Positions 21,713 through 33,379 of a stretch of DNA of 64,000 nt are shown here, in pieces. A program made the translations under genes and the position numbers. Position 1 is the first letter of the stretch. Each line of letters starts with the position of its first letter. The stretch covers positions 31,154,107-31,218,106 of the forward strand of contig NC_084802.1 in NCBI RefSeq assembly GCF_963169125.1, written 5' to 3'. A model generated the notes under the pieces. It made no database searches and was not told the DNA's origin. It saw nothing but the letters and a program-made list of their open reading frames with translations. Origin of the DNA: Humulus lupulus (taxonomy: Eukaryota > Streptophyta > Magnoliopsida > Rosales > Cannabaceae).

Positions 21713-24700
21713 GATTTTGAAGAGGAAATTGGACCCATCAAGGACCTTGAGAAGGTCCAACTCGATGAAGAAAATCCGACCAGGGTTGTGAAAGTCGGTA
21801 AAAGCTTAGAGACAACAACAAAACAAGCACTGGTGGAGTTTTTAAGGAGGAACCAGGAAGTCTTTGCCTGGTCACACAAAGACATGGTCGGAATAGACCC
21901 TGCTGTCATCAGCCATGTCCTGAACATCGAAAAGAGTTTTCCACCGGTGCAACAAAAAAGAAGGCTGCTCGACAAAGATAGATCAAAGGCCTTAAAAGAA
22001 GAAGTCAAAAAGCTGAAGGAGAATGGATTCATCAGGGTGGCATTTTATCCATCATGGGTCTCTAATCCCATGCTAGTTCCCAAGCCAAATGGCAAGTGGC
22101 GCACGTGCGTAGATTTCACAGACCTTAATAAAGCCTGCCCCAAAGATTGTTTCCCACTCCCAAGGATCGACCAGCTGGTCGATGCCACTGCAAGGCATGA
22201 GATTCTCTCATTCATGGATGCATACTCTGGGTATAATCAAATTAGTATGCATCCCCTTGTTGAGGATCACACTATCTTTTGGACTGATACAAGGCTTTAC
22301 TATTACAAAGTAATGCCTTTCGGTTTGAAAAACGCTGGTGCAACTTACCAGCGGTTAGTCAACCACATGTTTAAAGAGCTGATCGGGACAAACATGGAGG
22401 TCTACGTAGATGACATCCTGCTCAAGTCGAAGAAGGTAGAAGGGCATGTAAAGGATTTGCAGGAGTGCTTCAACGTCTTGAATAAATATCAGATGAAGTT
22501 GAATCCCCTTAAATGCTCCTTCAAAGTAGGATCAGGGAAGTTCTTGGGATTTATAGTTAACTCGAGAGGAATTGAAGCCAATCTAGAGAAAATTAAAGCC
22601 CTAATCGATATGAAATCGCCAGTGAAGATTAAGGATGTTCAAAGTTTAACCGGAAGAATTGCCGCTCTCAGTAGATTCATTTCGAAGTCAACAGTTAAGT
22701 GCGTTCTATTTTTTAATCTACTTAGAGGCAACAAAAAGTTTGAATCAATGGAGGAGTGCGAGCAGGATTTTCAAGCATTGAAAACTCATATGGCGCAACC
22801 ACCAGTCCTATCGAAACCAGTTGATAAGGAAACTTTGTTCATCTACCTGGCGATCACGGAATATGCTGCTAGTGCCGTTTTGGTAAAGGAGGAAGAAGGC
22901 ATGCAGAAGGCTATTTATTATCTAAGGAAGAGGCTAATTGGAGCGGAGCTGCGGTACTCACCTATTGAAAAATTAGCATATTGCTTAATTTTGGCCTCCA
23001 GGAAGCTGCGGCCTTACTTTCAGGCTCACCCAATCGTGGTTTTGACCGACCAGCCTCTACGACAAGTCCTGCAAAAACCAGAGGCTGCGGGTAGATTGTT
23101 AAAATGGGTAGTCAAACTTGGGTAGTTCGATATATCTCACTTGCCACGAGCAGCGATAAAAGGATAAGCCTTGGCTGACTTCATTGTAGAGTTCACTGAA
23201 CTTACAGATAGCGAGCAGACTAAAAAGCCTAATGAGCCTGAGTCTCAAAACCAAACTCCCTCGTGGAAATTATTTACAGATGGTTCTTCTAATGAGTGCC
23301 ACACCAGAGCAGGAGTGATATTGATAATGCTAGAAGGGCATCGATTTCATTGTGCAATCATGTTTGACTTCACTGCTCCTAACAACGAGGCCGAGTATGA
23401 AGCATTACTCGCTGGGTTGCGTTTAGCCAGGGACATGAATATAAAGGTGCTCGACATCTACAGTGATTCCCAGCTGGTGGTGTATCAAGTCATGGGAGAA
23501 TACCAGGAGTGAGGTTTAAAGATGGTTGCCCACTTAAACAAAACAAGAGATCTATTGGCTCAGTTCGACAAATACACCCTCCAGCAAGTACGTCGCGACC
23601 AGAATTCCAATTCTGACGCTTTGGCCAAGTTAGCAAGTGCGAAGGATGCTGATACTCTAAATATAGTACCGATTGAGCGGCTGTCTATGCCAAGCATCCA
23701 AGCAGAGGAGACCACTATGGTAATCCAGATGGCGGATACGTGGATGGCACCATATATAAAGTATCTAACGCAAGGCGTGTTACCAATGGACAGAAACAAA
23801 GCTAGGACCCTTCAGTGGCAAGCTACTAGGTATATCCTGGTCAATGGAATCTTGTACCGAAGGGGATACTCAATGCCACTCCTCATATGTATTTCAAAAG
23901 CAAAGGCCAAAGAATTAATGAAAGAGGTACACGAAGGCTTTTGTGGAGACCCCGCTAGGGGGCAAAGCTTGTCAAAAAAGATCCTAAGGCAAGGATACTT
24001 CTGGCCCACGATGAATGAAGACTCGATGGAGTTTGTGCGGAGGTGCAACAAGTGCCAGAGGTTCTCCAAAATCCCACGAGCAGCCCCTAATGAGCTTAAA
24101 CATATGCAAAGTCTATGGCCGTTTGCAGTTCGGGGCATAGATCTAATCAGATCTTTGCCCATAGGAAAGGGCGGCGTCAAGTATGCTGTGGTTGCCGTCG
24201 ACTATTTCACTAAATGGGCCGAAGCTGAGCCGCTCGCAACCATAACAACCAAGAAGGTGCTGGATTTCATGATCAAAAACATCGTTTGTCATTATGGATT
24301 GCCAAGGAAAATCGTCTCGGATAATGACACCCAGTTTGATAGTGATTTATTCACGAATTTTGCGAATGGCATGGCATTATCAAGAGCTTTTCTTCAGTCG
24401 CTCATCCCCAAGCAAATGGACAAGTCGAAGCAATCAACAAAACGATAAAGGATACACCGAAGAAAAGACTGGAAGAAGCTAAGGGGGCGTGGCCAGAACA
24501 ATTGCCTGAAGTCCTTTGGTCGTACAGAACTTCCCATCGAATAGCAACATGCCATACTCCATTCTCTTTAGCTTATGGATATGAGGCTATGTTGCATGTT
24601 GAGTTAGATCCGCCTTCGCATCGCAGAATAACATACGATCAAGGCTCAAACAGCCAACAACTAATGGAATCCCTAGACTTGGTCGATGAGAAGCATGAGC

Positions 24701-24975
24701 AAGCCCAACACCGAGTAGCTGCGTACCAGCAAAAAGTCGCCCGGTATTTCAATTCTAAAGTGCAAGAAAGAAAATTCAATGTCGGAGATCTAGTACTTCG
24801 AAGAGTTTTCCTAAACACCTGCGACCAAGTTGCTGGAGTACTTGGACCTAATTGGGAAGGGCCTTACCAGATTGAAGAAGTCCTCCATCCAGGCACCTAC
24901 AAACTTGCTCGCCTAAATGGAGATCTCATTCCTCGCTATTAGAATGGAGAACACCTTTGCAAGTACTATCAATGA
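21668..24975 (+). pseudogene. Tat-2 pol: RT, two RNase H domains, integrase (broken)
   Basis: RT with YVDD near 22402 is open from the junction to 23122. Stops follow at TAG 23123 (CAG in Tat-1), TAA 23165 (CAA in Tat-1) and TGA 23510 (CGA in Tat-1). The second RNase H is at about 23270-23640 with YSDSQLV intact. The integrase HHCC region is near 23930-24060, and the first catalytic D is in RGIDLI. The second D motif reads SDNDTQF instead of SDNGTQF. A 1-nt loss near 24356 shifts the frame ahead of the catalytic Glu region. TAG at 24940 replaces a Trp codon of Tat-1. The natural end is TGA 24973-24975. Confidence 0.9.
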
Positions 24976-25661
24976 ACAATCCTTCTTAAAGGATTGGCTT
25001 GTATTAATTTTACTTTTTACAAGTTATGAAAAAGGGTTGGTCATTTTATGTGACTAATCGCTTATAAGTGTAAAATCTTTTTGATCACTCGTATAGACAT
25101 GTTTTATCCATTTATTACGAGAAATATAAGGGACTGTGCGCAGCCAGTCATTCTTGCCAATTATTGTATTTTATACAAGTATTTGCTCATTACGTGTGTT
25201 GTTTTGCTGTATTACAATTTTAATTGCTCTGAGCGATATTGTTCGAACAGGTTTTGGTCAAGGAAAGTGACCAAGGACCTAAAGCTCCTTAATCACTTGG
25301 GGGGAACATAAGGTATCTAGTAAGCAAAGCATATCGAAAGGTATGTAAACACATGAGCAAAATAAGTTAAAGCATGCTAGGTTACTTAGATTATTGTTCA
25401 AAATTTGTATTTTGTTAAATCAAACCAAAGTATTATGCTAAGTTCGGCCATGCGAACAGATGTTATAATAAGATGCAAATATATTATAATATCAAAATGT
25501 ATCCTTTTACACCGCGAGCAGTTGCTGCTCAGATGTAATTGTTCAATTAAAAGTAAAAGCTGCCCGTGCAGCAATAAATATTCAACTGGAAAATAAGTGT
25601 CTTTACATCACGACCCATAGGTCGTGTACTTGAAAAATTAAAGAGAAAGAAAAATAGCAGA
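24976..25661. other. Tat-2 spacer between convergent genes
   Basis: Non-coding, aligned with 6618-7353. It keeps the internal TTGGGGGG (25297-25304) and one copy of the TTACACCGCGAGCA...TGCTC-GATGTAA hairpin (25507-25538); Tat-1 has two. Confidence 0.6.
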
Positions 25662-28229
25662 CTACGAGGCTGGAGGATCTTGAGGGGTGCCTTGATCGAC
25701 GACAGTTGTAGCTTCATTGTCTGCCCAGTTCACGCCAGTGGCCAAGGAGATTTCGGGCGAGGTAGGTACCCTTGCCCTCTCTTCTTCTGCCAATTGAGCA
25801 ACACAACGAGCTATCTCAGCATGCCTTGCGCGCTCAGGAAGGTAGCTGAAATCAGCCTCTTGGTTGTGTTTCTAGAAGTCATAAAAACACTTAACCGTGG
25901 CGTTCTTGTACCTTTCCAAATTACTGGCGTTGGCTTTTTCAAGCTTCTCGATCCGGCCCTCCAAGGTTGTAGTCTCTTGTCTACTCATAATCAAGTCCTG
26001 CGCGAGCTTTTTAGCCTCGCGATAGTTGAGGCGGTTAGACTCCTTGAAATTGTCTCTTTGCTCGACGACCTTGTCTAGAGCAGTATGCTTCTCCCTTAAC
26101 TCCTCAGCCAGTTTGTTCTTCTCCTCGAGCACTGCCTCAAGCTGTTTAGCGTATTTCGCTTTGACAGCTTTGAGTTCGTCAACATGCTGTTACTCTAAAG
26201 TCCTGGACTGCTCGGTGACAGCACCCGAGCGAAGTCGGCCGGTAGTAAGGGTCAGCATTGCCTGCGATCAGAGCGAAAGTAAGACTAACTGTAAAGTACA
26301 AAGGGCTTTCCCCACAAAAAAATAATAATAACTTACACCGGCAAACTCATTCAATGCGCAGGTTAAGATCTGGTCGACGTCCATCTTCTCCGTCGAAGTC
26401 ATCGCCTCTCGGAAACGTTCGTGCTTCAAAATTTTGGCCACCTTATCTTTGACCGATCTCAAGGAACAACTCGATATGTTGCCCCTCGTGGATGCAGGAG
26501 CAGCCTGCTGAGTTTGGTCGGTTGGGGTCGGTGGAGAAGGTGCCGACCCGACAGGAGCAAGGGGAGTTTGCTGCTCGAGAGGAGAAGGAGGTGGTGTTAC
26601 ATTTACTAAGGGTCTGTCTGTCGGAGGGCCTGCAGTACGGGTTTTCTTGGCCTGAGGCGCTTTACTGCTTTCCCCGGGATGCCTCTTGCTCGTTTTCTTC
26701 TTTCTCGAGGGAGCTTCGGGAGCCTCGAGGGAACTGTATATGTCGAACACATTCTCAGAGTCCATGTCTGTAACAAAAGCAAATACACTAACAGTGAGAT
26801 AGTATAAACGATTGAGTATGTTATGTCAGGAAAATAAACAAAGAAAATTGTAAGTGAAATACCCAAGCTATCTCTACTAGTGTTACACTCACTCTCTGGC
26901 ATGAAGAAGTCTGAATCTAAATTGGGAGCGTACTTAAAATTGTTGTCCCCGTCAAATAAGTGACAGGGAATTGGCAAACTATCTAAGAGCGAGAGATCAG
27001 TACCGTTCTCATCCGAGGATTCGTCGAGGGCTCGAGAGGTTCGGTGGCTTTCTTTTTTCCCTTTTCCCATTGGAGCGGGGGGAGCAGCAGCCCGCGGGGC
27101 ACTGGAGGGTTCCCTGATTGTCACTCTAGTTGCCCTCCTCGGAGGGGGTTGTGACACGTCTGGGTGCTGCTCGGGAACCTCTCCACCAGTGGCACTCCCC
27201 GCTGTTGACTCCCTCACATCCTGATGAGGGGCCAAAAGGTCGACCAGTCTCTGATTGGCCTCTGTGACCAGATGTTTGACACTTTTCTCTATGTCAGTCA
27301 TGCTATCCAGGAGGGCTGATCGCATCTCCATGTCTGGAGTAGGATCTGGTCCCAACCATGGGCCTGAAACGCACCAAATTTCTAAGGGAAATGCAGCAAA
27401 AAATTGAAGAAAGATAAACGATCAGTGCTACAAAGACTTTACCACCTTGTAAGAAGGCCAAGTTGTTCGCAACCATGTCATTCGTCAGGAAATACTCAAG
27501 ATGGTACTTCCCCACATTCGAGATATAAGTGGTGTCAATCAGGAAAGTGCGACTTGTTTCCTAGTGACAGAAGTTGAAAAACCCCGTGTTTTCTTTGTTG
27601 GGGTTAGATTTTAGGTCGAACAGATAGTTGACCTCATGTGGTGTGGGGACAAGCCATTTCTTATGGCTATAGAGGATATAGAATGCAGCAAGCATTCTAT
27701 ATTCGTTGGGAGTTATTTGAAAAGGATGAAGAGGCAGGGTCGCTCTTGCCTCGATGTGGTACCTCGACCAGCCGCTGAAAGTGCCTCCAGGCAAGTTCCC
27801 CCGTTGGTCCTGAGTGGGTTGGACTAGTGTCACCCCAGGAACTCCATATTTTTTAATATAATTTGCGATCATCCTGATCGTTACCCGGCTGACAGGGGCG
27901 GCGTACCATTCAACATCTGGTTGAACGGCGTTCCGAGGCTGAGTGCGAGTTTGAATGTTAGGGTCAGGGATATTTCTTTCCCGACCACTGGTCGAGGGAA
28001 CTCCAGCTTGAGGAGCAGGCTGATTTGAAGGGTTTGAAGGATTCTTTTTCTGGGCAGTGGATTTTACTCTACCCATGGCTAGAAGGTTTGACTGAGGTCT
28101 ATTGGGTGGGATTCGAGAAAAAGGAATTTCTGGTATCAGCAGCGACGGATGATCCTCGTCTTCAAGTAATTGGGCAAGCAAGTCATCGTCGATAAGCCTT
28201 TCACCTCCCCACGGATCTTGCATGAAAAG
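25662..28229 (-). pseudogene. Tat-2 antisense accessory gene: PF04195-like plus coiled-coil protein, four exons
   Basis: Exons on the minus strand are 28229-27443 (ATG 28223), 27363-26863, 26767-26337 and 26261-25662. Introns are 79, 95 and 75 nt, GT-AG, in the same phases as in Tat-1. Coding exons total 2313 nt, 771 codons. Exon 1 carries the PF04195-like region but lacks 13 residues present in Tat-1 (an in-frame deletion near 27725). Exon 4 is a Glu/Lys coiled coil. Three stops break this copy: TAG 27563-27561 (Gln in Tat-1), TAA 26192-26190, and TAG 25874-25872 (Trp in Tat-1). A good donor, CTAA|GTAAGT, at 28701 and an acceptor ending at 28230 predict a 472-nt leader intron. The role in the element is unknown. 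Confidence 0.82.
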
Positions 28230-28873
28230 CTGCGAACAGAGAAAAGGGGAGGTGAGAATGTAAAGCCTAAAAATATGTGTTGAGAGTTCGAATAACGTTG
28301 GTCGCGTATAAAAGTTGAGCTTTTATACGGCCAGTAACATTCTAGCAAAAACACTAAGTTCTATACGAGCAGTTTGAAAAAAAGATTGAAAAGCGGAAGT
28401 AAAAAGTTTTTCGGGAAGAAAGCTTTTTCGACTTCGAAGGGGTGGGAAAAACCCAGTTTTTCAACTAGCCTAAAAATCAAATTTTTACTTCGATTTTACG
28501 CCATAAATCTACAATCTCGACTACCAAACTGGCTCCTAACTCCTATGAAACATTACTTCACTACCCTATCAAACATCTATTGGTATACACTCAATCCCCA
28601 TAACAGTTTCAGCCAAGAACATACAAAAGTTCAGAGATAAAAATAAGTATGAAACAGTTTTTCATGGCAACTCAAACGTTTAAGAAGTTCGTGAAACTTA
28701 CTTAGATGAAGAACGAAGTCTGAACACGAAGTCTGAACACGAAGTCTGAACATGAAAGCTTCTGAGCGTCCGGATGTGAGTTCCTGGGAATTTCTGGGCT
28801 CTGAAGACAAATTTCTTCAAAGTTCTTGGAGAGGAGATGGTAAGTGAAAAGTAAAAATGTGGATTTGGGGTAT

Positions 28874-28881
28874 TACTTATA
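28874..28881 (-). promoter_or_regulatory. TATA box of the Tat-2 antisense gene
   Basis: TATAAGTA on the minus strand, identical to the Tat-1 octamer. It lies about 170 nt upstream of the predicted leader-intron donor. Confidence 0.5.
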
Positions 28882-29101
28882 GTGGCTGCAACCCAGTAGA
28901 AGAAGTAATCACGAATTACCTTTTCCAAAGTATGGGGAAGTGTAATGGCCATCAGACAAGTTATTGGGAAACTGAAAAGACTTGATTGGACATGATTGAT
29001 CACCTTTTTACGAGAAAGCATGGGTGGCTCTGACAGATTTCGTGGGGTATTCGAAGGGTCAGTTTCCTAAGTTTACATATTGCTGGTCACAATAAATAAA
29101 T

Positions 29102-29113
29102 TTGGGGGGCAAA
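29102..29113 (+). promoter_or_regulatory. Tat-2 polypurine tract
   Basis: TTGGGGGGCAAA directly precedes the 3' LTR at 29114. Confidence 0.85.
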
Positions 29114-29703
29114 TGTTTACCCTAAAAACGGCTGCTGATGACGTGGCAGGGATTTCTCACACGTGGCAGAAGTGCTGTTCAGCTATCGACCAAAAGCACA
29201 TCACTTCGTCGGGCATAATTATAAGATACGACCAGTCTGGTCGTATAGTTTGTTTTATTTACTTCTAAAATTGTAATCTTATAATAATTACATTGAATAT
29301 TTCCTCATTATGACCTTGATACGTGGTTATTAAGGAAAGATATGGCCCGTTGGCCCATGTAACCCTCCTTGAGCCTATAAATATACATGAAATAGCTCAA
29401 GGAAAGGACTTTTGATCCCTGAATTTCTTTGCTAAGATAGAGAGAGAAAGAGAGCTATAGTGCAATTATCCATCGTTTCATTGTATTTCTTCTAAGGTTT
29501 GTGAAACTCAAGAACCCTAGTTAACTTTGAGATTCAATATCAATAAAAGCACTAAGTGGACGTAGGTCATTACAATTCTTTGGGGCCGAACCACTATAAA
29601 TCCTTGGTGTTTTCTTCTTTTCCATTGGATTATAATCTTAATTGTCGTTTTATCTTCTGTCGTAAATTTGACTCCGTGTCGTTGGCCAAATCATGGGTCA
29701 ACG
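29114..29703 (+). repeat. Tat-2 3' LTR (590 bp)
   Basis: Colinear with 18145-18756 apart from two small deletions. TATAAATA is at 29376-29383. At 29226-29246 the arms ATACGACCAG and CTGGTCGTAT flank one base, a perfect palindrome. The last base is G where CA is expected; the following GGGAG is the TSD. Confidence 0.93.
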
Positions 29704-30695
29704 GGGAGAAAATAAAATTGGTAAGTCAAAATTAGTTTTTGATTTATTTAATTTTAAAAGATGATGATAATGATGATCATCAATTTAAATTTTGAAATAT
29801 GGTTGTCATCTTTTCCTTAAACAGATTAACACCTTATTTTGTGAGAGATTGATTTTAGTTAAATAAAAGAAAAATGCAAAATCCCTGAAAAGGTAATAGC
29901 ACAAGCCTGACACAATCCAAGGATTGTGCCATGCGTGTACCACATATACAGATATTGTATGTGTATAATTTTTTATTTTATTTATTTAATTATTTAATAA
30001 TTTGAAAATATTTTTCAAATTTGGTAAGTTACGTATTTACCTAAATCAAATCCTATCATCATTATGATATTTTATAATATTACTATTATTATTAGGAATA
30101 ATAAGGTAATAGAAATATCTCTATATATATGATATAGAATAAGAGGAGAAGAAGGATTGAACAATACAACACAATACACAATTCATAATAGTTCTTAGAG
30201 TTTTTTTCAGACAAAACTCTTTTTCTTCTTCTTTTTTATTCTAGTCATTCTCAGACCATAATCTAAGTTCTCATGTGTTGAGAAATACTTGTGATTCCTA
30301 AAATACAAACTCATGTTCTCTATGTGCCCACACACATCTTGAAGTGTAGAGAACACTCTGCAAGATCGCGGTTTGAGTGCTCAAAGCTTTGGATAGGAAG
30401 ATCGATAATAATACGAAAAGACTCAAGGACACTTAATAGGCTTCAAGAGGTAAAAGTTTATGTTCTTGCTTTTTGTGTTTATATGCTGTATATATAAATA
30501 TATTGTATATTTATATATATATTTGTTGCATAATTAATAGTATTGTGTGATAATGTTTCTGGATTGTTTTCTTGGTCATATAAATTGTTTATATGATTAA
30601 GGAAAAAAGTTTGATTGTTGTTGTAACAAAACTAAAAACAAAAATGGGTCCACCACGAAAAAGTTTATGCTGCGTGCTCTGAATGTTTTCCAACA

Positions 30696-31265
30696 CTATC
30701 CCAATACCGTATGCTATATCTGGTCTAGTGCTTATCATAGCATACATCATACTACCTACTACATTTGAATATAGGACATCCTTTATTGCAGTCGCTGTCA
30801 CATCTAGTTCTTCTCAACATGAAATGAGCACCTATTGGAGTGCTCTCAGGCCTTGCTTGTTGTTGTCTGAACACTTGGACTAACTTCTCAATGTATCCCA
30901 CTTGTAAAACCATCAGAATGCCCTTTTATTTATCTCTAAAGATCTCCATACCCAAAATCCTTCTTGTTGGCCCTAGGTCTTCCATACCAAACTCAGTATT
31001 CAAAATCTCATTAAGCTTTTGAACCCCATGCCTATGCTTACATGCAATAAGCATGTCATCCATGTATATTAGGAGATAAATGAATGAACCATCAATGAGT
31101 TTGGTAAAATAAACACAGTTGTCATACTTACTGCGAGTGAAACCTTTCCATCCCATAAACTCATCAAATCTCCTATACCATTGTCTTGGAGATTGCTTCA
31201 AGACATATAAATATCTTTGAAAAAAGACAACATTTTTCCTCATCACCTTTAAAGTTTGAACCTTG
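30696..31265 (-). pseudogene. Copia-2 fragment: RT to RNase H, antisense
   Basis: Reading the minus strand from about 31265 gives a Ty1/copia RT segment with LKQSPRQWY, then YMDDMLIACK near 31060 and LGMEI near 30935. After a frameshift it continues with YSNVVGSMMYAMISTRPDIAYGIGI (30770-30700, quoted over two blocks). It stops at 30695, where the Copia-1 LTR begins, so Copia-1 probably landed in it. No LTR of its own can be assigned. Confidence 0.78.
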
Positions 31266-31960
31266 ATTTAATACTATTTATCAACTTGACGCCAATTTGT
31301 CATAATTAATAAATTTGCCAAAATTTCTCTTTTCTTCTTTAAATTCCACATCTTAGTAAAACTGTCCAAAATTGACACAAAATAATTTGACAATCCTAAT
31401 TGATAATTAAATCAATTAATCGAGATTATCTAGATGATTTAATCAAAGGCATTGTGGGAACCATGGACCCATGTATTCAAGCTCCAATAAGTTAATGTAA
31501 AATTATTATCGAATAATTTCACTACCTTATTAATTTCTCGTGACTCCACTAAAGACACTGAATTGCACTCTTGAATTCATAGAACGCTTTACACTTAAAG
31601 TAAATATTTTATTCATTGTAACAACCATAATTTGTCATTCAATCCTCTATAGATGATCTACAACAAAGTCAGGTACAAATTACCATTTTACCCCTCTTTT
31701 TTTTATCCTTAAATACCACGAAGTTCCTTGTAAATGATATTTACGTGAACTTTAATCACAGATATGAGTATTCAATCATTTAACGCGTTGAACCAAGCTA
31801 TAAGGTGATCATAATTTTACTTCTTGCTAGAAGCTATAGATGTTCATATCTATTATTAACACTCCCACTCAATTATCACTACACCAAATACTTCTTTCTA
31901 TAATACATAATTATAAGCTAATTGGAAAAGTATTATGGTAGGTTAAAAGGTTAGAAAGCG

Positions 31961-32030
31961 GTAAAGTTAAAATGTAGGGAAACAAAAAAAAAATGGTTGG
32001 GTAAAGTTAAAATGGAGGGAAACAAAAAAA
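31961..32030 (+). repeat. 40-bp tandem duplication near the CACTA left end
   Basis: GTAAAGTTAAAATG(T/G)AGGG plus an A-rich tail occurs at 31961 and 32001. It may be part of the subterminal repeat region. Confidence 0.6.
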
Positions 32031-32163
32031 AATAGCTCAATTAATGTAAAAGCATTATTTTTTAGGAAATGTAAAAGGCCAACTAATTTTTTCTGATTCA
32101 TCTTCTGCTCTGCCGCAAGAGCTGCTCTAAAAGCTCCACTTTGGTTGATTTTGCTCGACGTGG

Positions 32164-32330
32164 CGTCGGCTTTGCCTTAAGCCAGGGATTGTCAACATTC
32201 TATTAGACGTACCCGAGCTTTCTCATGTCGAGGCACTCTTGGATCTTAACCCGAACTAGCTGGGCATTCTCGTCATAGAATGAAAACCCGGCGTTGAGCC
32301 AATTCGGGTCAGTGAAATCTCTTCTTTTTC
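32164..32330 (-). pseudogene. Unidentified coding-like fragment in the CACTA element
   Basis: One minus-strand frame reads as a plausible protein C-terminus: DPNWLNAGF, then SFYDENAQLVRVKIQE and a short tail ending in TAA near 32197. Composition is protein-like and less AT-rich than the surroundings. I do not recognise the family. By analogy with the other fragments in this transposon it may be a captured exon. Confidence 0.35.
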
Positions 32331-32470
32331 CTCCAAGGGTTTTCCACACACTCCACAATCAGTCAATGTTCGGGTCAGTGAAATCTCTTCTTTTTCCTCC
32401 AAGGGTTTTCCACACACTCCACAATCGGTCAATGTTCGGATCAGTGAAATCTTTTCTTTTGGATTTTATT
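32305..32470 (+). repeat. 66-bp tandem repeat, about 2.5 copies
   Basis: Units start at 32305, 32371 and 32437 with CGG(G/A)TCAGTGAAATC and are nearly identical. The 66-bp period keeps a 22-residue frame open, but there is no other sign of coding. Confidence 0.85.
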
Positions 32471-33134
32471 CTTATTTGCTTACTTTTAACATTACCACAT
32501 TAGAAAAGATGAGGTTTTTCTTCCTTCTTTAGCTGATTTGTTGATCTGGGTCATTGGTTTTTTATGCTAATCGAGCTTAATTTGGGATTAAATCTAATAG
32601 GGTTGTTTGATTTTCTGTTTCCATTGTTTTGGTCGATTTAAGGGTGTATTTTTTGTTTTGATTTTGAAAAGGGTGTTTTTCATTTTGTTTAACAATCTCA
32701 ATCTCGTTGAGATTTTTGTGTATTTGGTGAAAGCATTGGGATTTATGTTTGGTCGGCGGATACCTTTGTTTTGAATTTCAATGGTTTTTTTGTTTATTTG
32801 TTTATTCAACTCTGCAATCATACACACATCACGCATGTGTTGAAGCTGAAGAGTGATGTCCCTGTTATGATTTTTTTTTATTTCATCTGTGATCTAAAAT
32901 ATTATGCTTGTGGAGTTGTATATTTGTTCCATATGATGCTTTGTTTTTTTGTTTTCGTTTTGTTTTGTATTTTTCATTAGTTGAGAATCTGGCCTGAGTT
33001 TTTTGGATTGTTGTTTGAACTAAGACCGACCTCCGTGTTGGTAAAGTGTTGTAACAATGTAAATGAGTAGTTAAGATGTTTGTCAAAGTTTAAGAGAGGT
33101 TTTTCTTGTCTTCATTTGTTTGTGTTCTTTTCTA

Positions 33135-33290
33135 ATATATATATATATATACATACATACATACATACATACATACATACATACATACATACATACATAC
33201 ATACATACATACATACATACATACATACATACATACATACATACATACATACATACATACATACACACATACATACATACATACGTATAT
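33135..33290. repeat. (TA)n followed by a (CATA)n microsatellite
   Basis: A TA run (33135-33150) leads into about 33 copies of the tetranucleotide ACAT/CATA up to about 33284, interrupted once by ACAC near 33265. Open frames here on both strands are artefacts of the repeat. Confidence 0.95.
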
Positions 33291-33379
33291 ATGTACATGT
33301 TGTATAATTTTTTTACACTGCATAAAATCTCTCACGCTAATTTCCTTTTGCTAGAGCTTTTGCAATTTTTCTCAGGTAG

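Larger units (their letters stand above)
18145..29703 (+). mobile_element. Tat-2: complete Tat-type Ty3/gypsy retrotransposon, 11.56 kb
   Basis: Full-length element with 5' LTR 18145-18756, 3' LTR 29114-29703 and TSD GGGAG on both sides (18140-18144 and 29704-29708). The 3' terminal base pair reads CG instead of CA. Its organisation matches Tat-1: PBS, gag-protease, TAG plus hairpin, pol with two RNase H domains and integrase, convergent antisense gene, PPT. It is clearly diverged from Tat-1 at nucleotide level but aligns over nearly its whole length, so pairwise comparison shows which features are conserved. It is inserted in the Copia-1 LTR. Coding genes are broken. Confidence 0.95.
13170..30695 (+). 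repeat. Copia-1 3' LTR, split by two nested insertions
   Basis: The LTR starts TGTTGGGAATAGTG after the PPT and ends GTTTTCCAACA at 30695. It is made of 13170-14098, 17998-18144 and 29709-30695. Removing the solo L1 LTR (with one TSD) and Tat-2 (with one TSD) leaves about 2.06 kb. A TATATATAT stretch near 30123 is the likely promoter. Start and end resemble those of the solo copia LTR at 15287-17165, which supports the boundaries. The 3' flank is Copia-2. Confidence 0.78.

Noticed and set aside
32305..32470. CRISPR array from regularly spaced repeats
   Set aside because: It is a plain 66-bp tandem duplication without unique spacers, in plant DNA.
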